Below, in pieces: positions 38,691 to 46,539 of a DNA stretch of 64,000 nucleotides. The translations under genes were made by a program, and so were the position numbers. Position 1 is the stretch's first letter. Every line of letters begins with the position of its first letter. The DNA comes from Umezawaea beigongshangensis. Lineage in GTDB: Bacteria > Actinomycetota > Actinomycetes > Mycobacteriales > Pseudonocardiaceae. Where the stretch lies: assembly GCF_016464305.1 (NCBI RefSeq), contig NZ_JAEIOJ010000001.1, forward strand, positions 394,685 through 458,684, written 5' to 3'. The notes below the pieces were generated by a model. It searched no databases, had not been told where the DNA came from, and was given only the letters and a program-made list of their open reading frames with translations.

Positions 38691-38917
38691 TCACTTCTGA
38701 GTGGCGGCGATCCCCTCGGGCGGGAGGCTCGCGAGTCCGGCGCGACCGCCCGGCGGCAGCACCACGTCGTCGCCGAGGACCTCCACGCGCGCCGCGTCGT
38801 GCCGGTGTCGTGCGGACCCACGAGGACCACGCGGCCGTCGCGCACGCCCACCGCGCGGGCGACCTCACCCTCGGGAGTGAGCACCCGGCGGGCCGTGAAC
38901 ACCAGGTCCGGCCTCAC
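38691..38917 (-). pseudogene. allantoinase-like N-terminal remnant with a frameshift
   Basis: From GTG 38917 the frame encodes VRPDLVFTARRVLTPEGEVA and VGVRDGRVVLVGPHDTG, a good match to the first ~40 residues of allantoinase or related dihydropyrimidinase-fold enzymes. The match then continues in another frame (HDAARVEVLGDDVVLPPG) and ends where the metal-binding DTHVHV would come. The rest of the enzyme is absent. This is a decayed 5' end; the exact enzyme (allantoinase against another cyclic amidohydrolase) is uncertain. Confidence 0.6.
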
Positions 38918-38966
38918 GGGTCCACGCCACGCGACGGGGCCCGCTCCCGCGAGCCCCCCCAGGACC

Positions 38967-39851
38967 TCAGACGTCGAGCCGGATGGGTCCTCCCACCTCC
39001 GCCAGCGCCGCGCCCATCGCCGCGACGAGGTCGAACGGCGTGCCGCGCACCTCGGCACGGGCGACCGCGAGGTTCACCACGTGCCGCTCGGGGTCGAGCC
39101 AGCCGGGGTGGCGGTCGCGGGCCAGCGCGGCCAGCTCCGGCAGCTCCTCCGGTCCGTCCGCGACCTCGAGCAACCAGCGCAGGTACCCCTGCACGCGGCC
39201 GATCAGGCCCTCCTCCACCGCGCTCACCGGGCCGTGTCCCGGCACCAGGGTCGCGGCGCCGAACCCGGCGAGCCAGTCCAGCGCCGCCGCCCAGCCGGTG
39301 ACCGAGCCGGAGAACGCCAGCGGGCACACGCCGTCGAACAGCAGGTCGCCGGTGAACAGGACGCCGTCGTCCGGCACCCAGACCACGAGGTCTCCGTCGG
39401 TGTGCGCGGTGCCGGGCACGGGCAGCACGTGCGCCTCGATCCCGCCGAGGTCCAGGCGCAGCGGCTCGACCACGGGCGTCGTGGACTCCGGCGGCGTGAC
39501 GTCGCCCCAGGTCGAGCACTCGAACACACCGGGGTAGAGGTGCGGGCCCGCCGCGACGACGGCGCCCGCCGAGGGCGAGGCCAGCACCTCGCCGCCGCGC
39601 TCGGCGACCTGACGAGCGCCGTTGGCGTGGTCACCGTGGGCGTGGGTGAGGACGGCGCGCAGCGACCCCCCGTCCGGGATCACCGCGGCCACGGCGTCCA
39701 GCAGCTCGCGACTGCGCTCCTCGGTGGCGAACGTGTCCACCAGCAGCACCCCGTCGCGGCCGGACACCCAGCCGGCGTTGTTGCGGAACCAGCCGCCGGG
39801 CAGCTGGAGGACGGCGGACGTGCTGGAGCTCAAGATCTGCACTGCGCTCAT
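38967..39851 (-). CDS. MBL-fold metallo-hydrolase
   Basis: This 294-residue metallo-beta-lactamase-fold protein begins at ATG 39851. The zinc motif is AVLTHAHGDHANGARQV (HxHxDH), followed by VPGTAHTDGDLVVWVPDDGV, LFTGDLLFDGVCPLAFSG and LVPGHGPVSAVEEG, giving the remaining His and Asp ligands. The layout suits a hydrolase of thioesters, lactones or small esters. It lies between the allantoinase-like and OHCU-decarboxylase-like relics, which may be accidental or mark an old catabolic cluster. Confidence 0.88.
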   Translation of the reverse strand: MSAVQILSSSTSAVLQLPGGWFRNNAGWVSGRDGVLLVDTFATEERSRELLDAVAAVIPDGGSLRAVLTHAHGDHANGARQVAERGGEVLASPSAGAVVAAGPHLYPGVFECSTWGDVTPPESTTPVVEPLRLDLGGIEAHVLPVPGTAHTDGDLVVWVPDDGVLFTGDLLFDGVCPLAFSGSVTGWAAALDWLAGFGAATLVPGHGPVSAVEEGLIGRVQGYLRWLLEVADGPEELPELAALARDRHPGWLDPERHVVNLAVARAEVRGTPFDLVAAMGAALAEVGGPIRLDV

Positions 39852-40033
39852 GCGCACGACGCTCTCACACGCGCCGCCGCAGCGGGCGGGAGGCGAGGAA
39901 CAGCAGTGCGGATGCGCCGGAAGTGGTGACCGCGAGTGCGGGGGGCTCGCCGGTGCGGGCTGGTCGGGGGAGAACGGCTGCCACCGTGTTCTCGGCCGCG
40001 AGGCCGGTTCCGCGCTGGGGACGTGGGCACCCC

Positions 40034-40117
40034 GTGCCTGGTCTGGACGCGTGCGACACCGCTCCCGCCGACGCACTGCGGCCGCTGCTGATCCGGTGCC
40101 TCGCGGTGCCGCGCCGG
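40034..40117 (+). pseudogene. possible OHCU decarboxylase N-terminal relic
   Basis: In a plus-strand frame, VPGLDACDTAPADALRPLLI and RCLAVPRR resemble the start of 2-oxo-4-hydroxy-4-carboxy-5-ureidoimidazoline decarboxylase (pattern L-x-x-F-x-x-x-P-A-x-x-L-R-x-x-L-x-x-C-x-A-V-P-R-W). The similarity lasts only about 28 residues and nothing of the rest is visible in the 327-bp gap (39852-40178) between the MBL and Imm1 genes, which otherwise shows no gene. Confidence 0.4.
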
Positions 40118-40178
40118 GCCGGAGCACAGCCGGACGCCGGGCTCGCCCGGTGCTCGCTGCCCGAGCTCTGGGGGACGG

Positions 40179-40637
40179 TCAGCCCCGGCGCATCGCCGTC
40201 CGCTGCGCCCGCCAGCTGTGGAACAGGTCGCCCTCCTCGTACCAGTCGACGACGGTGGGCCGCTCCGCCGTCTCCATGAACTGCACCAGCACCGCCCGGA
40301 ACGTCGTCAGCGGAAGTCCCGTCCCCGGCGGGAAGTCGGTGAACCTCTCGTCCACGAACGGCGCGTCCGGATCGCCCTTCGGCCAGCCGGCGAAGCTGTT
40401 GTCCACGTAGTTCACGTACCCCCACCCGCCGCGCACCGCGAGCACCACGTTGTGGTCGGGCTCGCCGTCACGGTCCAGCGGCCGGGCGAAGTGGTCGAGG
40501 GTGCCGTCGTTGCACTCCGGGCGGGCCAGCGCGGCGACGAGGGTGTCGACGTCCGCAGCGCAGGCGACCACCTGGAAGTGGTTCACCGCCCCCTCCAGGT
40601 CCGGCAGTCCGGTCCAGAGCCCGGCGCGCATCGTCAT
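40179..40637 (-). CDS. Imm1 family immunity protein (orphan)
   Basis: This protein is about 152 residues long. The middle carries PDHNVVLAVRGGWGYVNYVD, and the C-terminal third carries FPPGTGLPLTTFRAVLVQF with METAERPTVVDW. This 'GxxYV.Y ... PPGTELP...aL.eFl.tG.RPt.v.W' pattern is that of Imm1, an immunity family that neutralises polymorphic deaminase-type toxins and is frequent in actinobacteria. No toxin or secretion gene lies beside it. The start is uncertain (ATG 40637 or 40631; a GTG at 40673 is in frame) because no ribosome-binding site is clear. Confidence 0.75.
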   Translation of the reverse strand: MTMRAGLWTGLPDLEGAVNHFQVVACAADVDTLVAALARPECNDGTLDHFARPLDRDGEPDHNVVLAVRGGWGYVNYVDNSFAGWPKGDPDAPFVDERFTDFPPGTGLPLTTFRAVLVQFMETAERPTVVDWYEEGDLFHSWRAQRTAMRRG

Positions 40638-41110
40638 GGGGCAACTCTGCGCCGTGCACCGCGTGCAATTCACCGTCCGGGCAAGGAGACCACCCGATCT
40701 AGTGGCTACCCGTCACGCCCGGCGAACGCGCGGAGCCGATCGGGGGAGAGACCGGCGATCTTCTGCCCCTCGGCCGGGCGAGAGCGCCGCAGTCGGCCGC
40801 TCGCAGGGACGAGGCGGACAGCGCCTGCGCCGTCGCGAGTTCGTCGAGGACGCTCCCCGCCGTTCGTTCCGCGCAGGCGCGCAGCCGCGCGTCGGCCTCC
40901 GCACGCCGGTTCCAGCGACCGAGGTCTGCACGACGTGCCCGGCGACGTCGCACGCGCCGTGCGCGAGGTGCTGCTGAGCCGCGCCGAGACCGCAGCCCGC
41001 CGTGCAGTCGCAGGTGCCGAAGCTCAGTCGGCGCAGGCCGAGCCGGGACTGCGGCGGCGGGCACGTGCGCGTCGCGCACCGCGGCACCCCGAGTCGAGCG
41101 CTCGCGCGCC
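40638..41110. other. intergenic region, no gene seen
   Basis: About 470 bp between the Imm1 gene and the repeat beside ftsY. Long open frames exist on both strands because of GC bias, but none shows a domain, start signal or consistent codon pattern. Confidence 0.5.
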
Positions 41111-41154
41111 GAACGGTCGAATCGGGGTGCCTGAACGGGTGACTCGCGATCAGC
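41111..41154. repeat. two degenerate 22-bp units at the ftsY stop
   Basis: GAACGGTCGAATCGGGGTGCCT (first 20 bases shown here as core GAACGGTCGAATCGGGGTGC) at 41111-41132 is followed by a unit at 41133-41154 beginning GAACGGGTGACTCGCG. The first matches the 57-kb consensus at about 17 of 22 positions. The ftsY stop codon (41150-41152) lies inside the second unit. Confidence 0.55.
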
Positions 41155-42559
41155 CCAGGAGGGCGTCCACGAAGGCGCCGGGCTCGAACGGGGCCAGGTG
41201 GTCCGCACCCTCGCCCAGACCCACGAGCTTGACCGGCACGCCCAGCTCGCGCTGGACCTGGAACACGATGCCGCCCTTGGCGGTGCCGTCCAGCTTCGTC
41301 AGCACGATGCCGGTGATGTCGACGACCTCGGCGAACACCCGCGCCTGCGTCAGGCCGTTCTGGCCGGTGGTCGCGTCCAGCACCAGCAGCACCTCGTCCA
41401 CCGGCGCCTGCTTCTCCACGACCCGCTTGACCTTGCCCAGCTCGTCCATCAGGCCGGTCTTGGTGTGCAGGCGGCCCGCGGTGTCGATCAGGACGGTGTC
41501 CACTCCGCGCTCCACGCCCCGCTTCACCGCGTCGAAGGCGACGGCGGCCGGGTCGGACCTCTCCGCCCCGCGCACGGTCTCCGCGCCGACCCGCGAGCCC
41601 CACGTCTGGAGCTGGTCGGCCGCGGCGGCGCGGAACGTGTCCGCGGCGCCCAGCAGGACCGTGCGGCCGTCGGCCACCAGCACGCGGGCGAGCTTGCCGG
41701 TCGTGGTGGTCTTGCCGACGCCGTTGACGCCGACGACGAGCACGACGGCGGGCTTGCCACCGCCCGCCGGGTCGCCGTGCGGCAGGGCGTGCACCGCGCG
41801 GTCGAGGTCGGGGCGCAGCGCGTTCACCAGCACCTCGCGCAGCACCGTCCGCGCCTGCTCCGCCGTGCGCACGCCGCGCGTCGTGATCTCGGCGCGCAGC
41901 GCGGTGACGATCTCGGTCGTGGTGGCCGCGCCCAGGTCGGCCACGAGCAGCGTGTCCTCGACGTCGGTCCAGGAGTCCTCGTCCAGGTCACCGGCGCCGA
42001 GCAGGCCGAGCAGGCCGCGGCCGAACGTCGACTGGGAGCGGGAGAGCTTGCCGCGCAGGCGCTCCAGGCGGCCCGAGGTGGGCTCGATCTCGTCCAGCTC
42101 GACCGGCTGCGCCGCGGCGGGCACGGGCTCGGTGACGGGTTCGGCGCGCTGCGCGGGAACGGGTTCGGTGATCGGCTCGGTCCGCTGCACGGGCACCGGC
42201 TCGGTGACGGGGTCGGCCGGTGCGCCCGCCGCGTCGGGGAGCGTCACGTCGACGAAGCCCCGGCGCACGGAGTCGCGCGGCACGGACGCGTCGTCGCCCA
42301 CACCGGGCTGACCGTCCACCTCGGTCCGCTCGCCCACCGGGTGCTCGGTCGCCGCGGCGGGCACGGACCCCCCGCCGGGGGCGAGGTCGATGCCACCACC
42401 CGCCCGGTAGCGGTTCTTCTTGTCCTCCACGCCGGGCGCGGGTTCCCGGTCGGTCAGGCTGATCCGCCTCCGGCGGGTCAGCACGACACCGGTGACCACC
42501 GCGACCACCAGCACGGCGACGACGGCTACGACGATCCAGATCAGCGACTCGGTCGACAC
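41150..42559 (-). CDS. ftsY: SRP receptor FtsY
   Basis: FtsY docks SRP-ribosome complexes at the membrane. The 469-residue protein starts at GTG 42559 (GGATGAGG upstream) with a real membrane helix (LIWIVVAVVAVLVVAVVTG), as in actinobacteria. It then has an acidic low-complexity stretch with three near-identical TEPVPxQR/A steps. The N and G domains follow: LVVGVNGVGKTTTTGKLARV, DTAGRLHTKTGLMDE, TGIVLTKLDGTAKGG and GLGEGADHLAPFEPGAFVDA. The gene is the functional partner of ffh in the same window. Confidence 0.95.
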   Translation of the reverse strand: MSTESLIWIVVAVVAVLVVAVVTGVVLTRRRRISLTDREPAPGVEDKKNRYRAGGGIDLAPGGGSVPAAATEHPVGERTEVDGQPGVGDDASVPRDSVRRGFVDVTLPDAAGAPADPVTEPVPVQRTEPITEPVPAQRAEPVTEPVPAAAQPVELDEIEPTSGRLERLRGKLSRSQSTFGRGLLGLLGAGDLDEDSWTDVEDTLLVADLGAATTTEIVTALRAEITTRGVRTAEQARTVLREVLVNALRPDLDRAVHALPHGDPAGGGKPAVVLVVGVNGVGKTTTTGKLARVLVADGRTVLLGAADTFRAAAADQLQTWGSRVGAETVRGAERSDPAAVAFDAVKRGVERGVDTVLIDTAGRLHTKTGLMDELGKVKRVVEKQAPVDEVLLVLDATTGQNGLTQARVFAEVVDITGIVLTKLDGTAKGGIVFQVQRELGVPVKLVGLGEGADHLAPFEPGAFVDALLG

Positions 42560-42693
42560 GGCCTCATCCTCCCATCCGCTCCACGACGGCGCGCGAGGCC
42601 GCGCGTGGACCCTCCACCAGGCGTTGCTCTTTCCGGCGAACGTCCCACCCGAAGCCCTTGCGCCCGGTCCGTCCGTGGAATAGACCACACCAC

Positions 42694-43893
42694 GTGCGCA
42701 CGACCAGGGTGATCGGTCTGGTCTCCGGCACTTCGGTGGACGGCATCGACGTGGCGGTCGCCGACCTGCGCCTGGACGACGGGGTGGTCGAGCTGACCCC
42801 GGTGTCGACGACCGTGGTCCCCTACGCCGACGAGCTGCGCGCCGACCTCCTCTCCGCGCTGCCGCCCGCGGCCAGCTCGGCGGAGCAGATGTGCCGCCTC
42901 GACACGCTGGTGGGCCGGGCCTTCGCGGACGCGGCCGCGTCCGCCGGGCCGGCCGACCTCGTCGCCTCCCTCGGCCAGACCGTCCACCACTGGGTCGAGG
43001 GCGGGCGCTGCCTCGGCACGCTCCAGCTCGGACGCTCGGCGTGGATCGCCGAGGCGACCGGCCTGCCCGTCGTGGCGGACCTGCGGGTGCGCGACGTCGC
43101 CGCCGGAGGCCACGGCGCGCCGCTCGTCAGCACCCTGGACTCGCTGTGGCTGGGCGAGCTCGCGGCGTCCACCGGCGCACCGGTCGCGGCCCTGAACATC
43201 GGCGGGATCGCGAACATCACCGTCGTCGCGCCGGGCGAGCGGCCGCTCGCCCTGGACACCGGTCCGGGCAACGCGCTGCTCGACGCCGCGGTCCGCACGC
43301 TCACCGGCGGCGCCCGGAGCAGGGACACCGACGGAGAGATGGCGCTGCGCGGCACACCCCGCGCCGACGTGCTCGACGTGCTGCTCGCCGACCCGTACTA
43401 CGCCGCGCCGCCGCCGAAGTCGACCGGCGTGGAGCACTTCAACGGCGAGTACCTGCTGCGCGTCACGGAGGGGCTGCCGGTCCTGCGGGCCGAGGACTTC
43501 CTGGCGTCGCTGGTGGAGCTGACCGCCGTGACGATCGCCGACGCGTGCCGCGCGCACGGCGTCGCGACCGTCGTCGGGTCGGGCGGCGGGATGCGCAACC
43601 CCGTGCTCGTCGCCGCGCTCGCCCGGCGCCTGGGCGAGGTGGAGCTGCGCGGCAGCGACGAGCTGGGCCTGCCGTCCGACGGCAAGGAGGCCGTGCTCAC
43701 CGCCCTGCTCGGATTCCTGACCTGGCACGGGGTTCCGGGCAACGTCCCGAGCGCGACCGGCGCCTCCGGCCCCAGGACGCTCGGCAGCATCACCCAGGGC
43801 GCGAGCCCGCTGCGACTGCCGCCGCCGGCGGAGAGCCCCGTCACCGGGCTGAGGATCCGCACCACCGCAGGAGGTCCACGTGCGCGCTCTTGA
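42694..43893 (+). CDS. anmK: anhydro-N-acetylmuramic acid kinase
   Basis: AnmK hydrolyses and phosphorylates 1,6-anhydroMurNAc to MurNAc-6-phosphate in peptidoglycan recycling. The 399-residue protein has the ASKHA start VIGLVSGTSVDGIDVAVADL, DLVASLGQTVHHWVEGG, ALNIGGIANITVV, LALDTGPGNALLD and a late VVGSGGGMRNPVLVAALARR. GTG 42694 is chosen. Its 3' end overlaps the start of the following symporter gene by 14 bp, so the two are co-expressed. Confidence 0.95.
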   Translation: MRTTRVIGLVSGTSVDGIDVAVADLRLDDGVVELTPVSTTVVPYADELRADLLSALPPAASSAEQMCRLDTLVGRAFADAAASAGPADLVASLGQTVHHWVEGGRCLGTLQLGRSAWIAEATGLPVVADLRVRDVAAGGHGAPLVSTLDSLWLGELAASTGAPVAALNIGGIANITVVAPGERPLALDTGPGNALLDAAVRTLTGGARSRDTDGEMALRGTPRADVLDVLLADPYYAAPPPKSTGVEHFNGEYLLRVTEGLPVLRAEDFLASLVELTAVTIADACRAHGVATVVGSGGGMRNPVLVAALARRLGEVELRGSDELGLPSDGKEAVLTALLGFLTWHGVPGNVPSATGASGPRTLGSITQGASPLRLPPPAESPVTGLRIRTTAGGPRARS

Positions 43894-45448
43894 CCTCGTC
43901 GTCATCGCCGTCTTCCTGATCGGAATGCCTCTGCTGGGCGTGCTGCTCGGTGGGAAGCAGAGGTCCGCCAACGACTACTTCGTCAGCGACAGCAAGATCC
44001 CCTGGTGGGTCGTGTGCCTGTCGGTGGTGTCCGCCGAGACGTCCACGCTCACCGTGCTGAGCGTGCCGACGATCGCCTACCTCGCGACACCGGCGGCGGG
44101 CGGCATGACCTACCTGACGCTCGCGACGGGCTACGTCGTGGGCCGGATCGTCGTGTCGTTCGTGCTGCTGCCCAAGTACGTGGCGGGCGATCTCGTCACC
44201 GCCTACGCGTTCCTGGGCCAGCGCTACGGCGACGGGCTGCGCGCCACCGCCTCGTCGACCTTCCTGATCACCCGGCTGCTGGCCGACGGGCTGCGGCTGT
44301 TCGCCACGGCCATCCCCGTCAAGGTCGTGCTCGCCAGCTACGGCCTGACCACGTCCTACTGGACGATCGTGGCGGTGCTCGGGCTCGCGATGGTGCTCTA
44401 CAGCTTCTTCGGCGGCGTGCGCGCGATCGTGTGGGTCGACGCGATCCAGATGCTCTGGTACGTCCTCGGCGGTGTCGCCGTCGTGTGGGTGCTCGCCGGG
44501 CGGCTCCCCGACGGGTGGCTGGGCCAGGCGTTCGACGCCAACAAGTTCCAGCTCTGGGACTTCAGCTCCAGCCCCCTGACCGGCGCCTACCCGTTCGTCG
44601 CCGCGTTCTTCGGCGGCGCGCTGCTGTCCATGGCGTCGCACGGCGCCGATCAGCTCGTCGTGCAGCGCCTCATGGCCACCAACGACGTGCGGGCGAGCCA
44701 GAAGGCGCTGATCGCCAGCGGCTTCGTGGTGTTCCTCCAGTTCGCCTTCTTCCTGCTCATCGGCGTGATGATGTGGGTGTTCTACGAGGGGCTCGACCCG
44801 GTGAGGGAACTGGGGCTGGGCAACAAGGACGAGCTGTTCGCGAACTTCATCGTGACGGAGATGCCGAGCGGCCTGTCCGGTTTCGTCATCGCCGGCATCC
44901 TGGCCGCCGCGCTGTCCTCGTCGCTCGGCGCGCTCGCGTCCTCGACCGTGACCGACGTCTACGAGCGCGTCCGCCGCCAGCCGCTGACCGACACCGAGCG
45001 CCTGAAGCAGGGCCGGATCTGGACGGTGGTCTGGGCCGGGCTGCTGATCGTCTGCGCCGGACTCTTCGCCTCCTCCAACAGGAGCACCGCCGACCCGATC
45101 GTCGTGCAGGCGCTCGGCATCGCCGGGTACACCTACGGCGCGCTGCTCGGCGCGTTCCTGCTGGGACTGATGATCAAGCGCACGAACCAGACCGACGCGG
45201 TCGTGGCGTTCGCGGTCACCGTGGTGGTCGTGGCGTTCGTGATCCTCGCGGTGAAGTTCGTCGGACCGGCGCAGTCGGTGACGATCCGGTTCGGCCCGGC
45301 CGACGCCGCCGCGGAGATCCGCTCCCTGACCGGGTGGTGGAACACCCCGCTCGGCGTGGCCGTCACGCTGCTCGTGGGCGGCCTGATGTCGTTGCGCCAC
45401 GGGCCTCGCCGGGACGAGCCCGCGGTGGAGGAGGCGACGGCGGCGTAG
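43880..45448 (+). CDS. sodium:solute symporter (SSS family)
   Basis: This 522-residue integral membrane protein has about 13 helices. Family signs include SANDYFVSDSKIPWWVVCLS near the start, VSAETSTLTVLSVPTIAYLA in TM2, RLLADGLRLFATAIPV, FFGGVRAIVWVDAIQ, and FVIAGILAAALSSSLGALAS with the Ser-rich sodium site in TM8. GTG 43880 lies behind GGAGG within the end of anmK. Overlap with anmK suggests import of a muropeptide sugar such as (anhydro)MurNAc, but SSS substrates vary widely. Confidence 0.9.
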   Translation: MRALDLVVIAVFLIGMPLLGVLLGGKQRSANDYFVSDSKIPWWVVCLSVVSAETSTLTVLSVPTIAYLATPAAGGMTYLTLATGYVVGRIVVSFVLLPKYVAGDLVTAYAFLGQRYGDGLRATASSTFLITRLLADGLRLFATAIPVKVVLASYGLTTSYWTIVAVLGLAMVLYSFFGGVRAIVWVDAIQMLWYVLGGVAVVWVLAGRLPDGWLGQAFDANKFQLWDFSSSPLTGAYPFVAAFFGGALLSMASHGADQLVVQRLMATNDVRASQKALIASGFVVFLQFAFFLLIGVMMWVFYEGLDPVRELGLGNKDELFANFIVTEMPSGLSGFVIAGILAAALSSSLGALASSTVTDVYERVRRQPLTDTERLKQGRIWTVVWAGLLIVCAGLFASSNRSTADPIVVQALGIAGYTYGALLGAFLLGLMIKRTNQTDAVVAFAVTVVVVAFVILAVKFVGPAQSVTIRFGPADAAAEIRSLTGWWNTPLGVAVTLLVGGLMSLRHGPRRDEPAVEEATAA

Positions 45449-45449
45449 C

Positions 45450-46382
45450 TCACGCGGCCGGGCGGGTCCGGTAGGCGACCAGCTCTTCCCGGAGCTCGAA
45501 GCCGAGCCGGTCGAACGTGCGGCGGGAGTCGTTGCCCGCCAGCACGGCCGCGACCACCCGCGGTCGCGCGCCGCGGGCGGCGGCCAGCTCCCAGACCAGC
45601 TCGGTGATCAGCGCCGCGCCGACGCCCCTGCCCCGCAGCGCGGGCTCGACCGCGACGAAGTCGACGTGGTGCTCCTGCGGCCGCGCGGTGCCCGCCGCGT
45701 AGCCGAGGACGTCGTCGCCGTCCATCGCGACGACCACCGTGTGCCCCCGCGCCCGCTCCACAAGCTGCCGCCCGGACGGGTGGGCGCCGGGGAAGCACCG
45801 CTCGTGCAGCACCGCCACGGCCTCGTGCACCGCCGGATCGGTGGGCAGGGAGCGCATCTGGCGCGCGGGCCCGGTGCGCGGGCACCCCGCCTCGCGCAGC
45901 AGGAGGGAGCGCAGCGCGTCCCCGTCCGCGACGAGGACGCCGCTGGCCCGGTCCGCGGCGAACCCGTGCCGCCGCGCGAACGCGGCGAGCCTGCGGTGCT
46001 CGGTGCGGCCGCACAGCTCGCGGTCGGCGACGACGCGCAGGCGCGGCAGTCCGACGGCCGCGGCGTGCAGCGCGTCCGCGGTCTGGTCCCAGATGCGGCT
46101 GCCAGCGGGGTGGTTGAGGGGGACGTCGACGAAGGGCCCGTGCAGCCGCGCGCGCCGCGGCGCGACGTCGACGCCGAGCACGCCGCACAGCCGGCCGGTC
46201 TCGTCCACCGCGACGACGGAGGACGCAGCCCAGCTCGGCTCGAACCCGGCCAGATCGGCCGTCAGCTCGGACGGGGTCTCGCCGAGGTACCCGATGTGGT
46301 GCGCCGGGTCGGCCTGCAAGCGCGCCAGCAGCGCGATCACGGCGCCGAGGTCGGCCTGCTCGGCGCAACGGATGTCGTACAT
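45450..46382 (-). CDS. tandem GNAT N-acetyltransferase
   Basis: This 310-residue protein has two GNAT modules. The first covers residues 1-150 (MYDIRCAEQADLGAVIALLA, VVAVDETGRLCGVLGVDVAP). The second ends with the acetyl-CoA motif [20 protein letters not shown] and YAAGTARPQEH before it. The late segment LAGNDSRRTFDRLGFELREE is typical. Two-module GNATs include MshD and antibiotic-modifying enzymes; this one cannot be assigned. Its stop is one base from the stop of the convergent symporter gene. Confidence 0.85.
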   Translation of the reverse strand: MYDIRCAEQADLGAVIALLARLQADPAHHIGYLGETPSELTADLAGFEPSWAASSVVAVDETGRLCGVLGVDVAPRRARLHGPFVDVPLNHPAGSRIWDQTADALHAAAVGLPRLRVVADRELCGRTEHRRLAAFARRHGFAADRASGVLVADGDALRSLLLREAGCPRTGPARQMRSLPTDPAVHEAVAVLHERCFPGAHPSGRQLVERARGHTVVVAMDGDDVLGYAAGTARPQEHHVDFVAVEPALRGRGVGAALITELVWELAAARGARPRVVAAVLAGNDSRRTFDRLGFELREELVAYRTRPAA

Positions 46383-46539
46383 GAGCGCATGGTCGCCCGC
46401 GCGTCGCCGCGACGCGACGGAGTTTTTTCTCCTGCCGAGCGCGACGGCCGCCCCACCCGTCGTGACCGGTACCGGAAGCGGAGCGGGAACGTGTTCCGCG
46501 GCACTCCGGACCGGCCGCCATCCCCCTAGGGTCGGATCC

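Noticed and set aside
40699-41208. Open frames in the gap before ftsY as a transposase remnant
   Set aside because: No DDE or helix-turn-helix pattern and no terminal inverted repeats could be seen.
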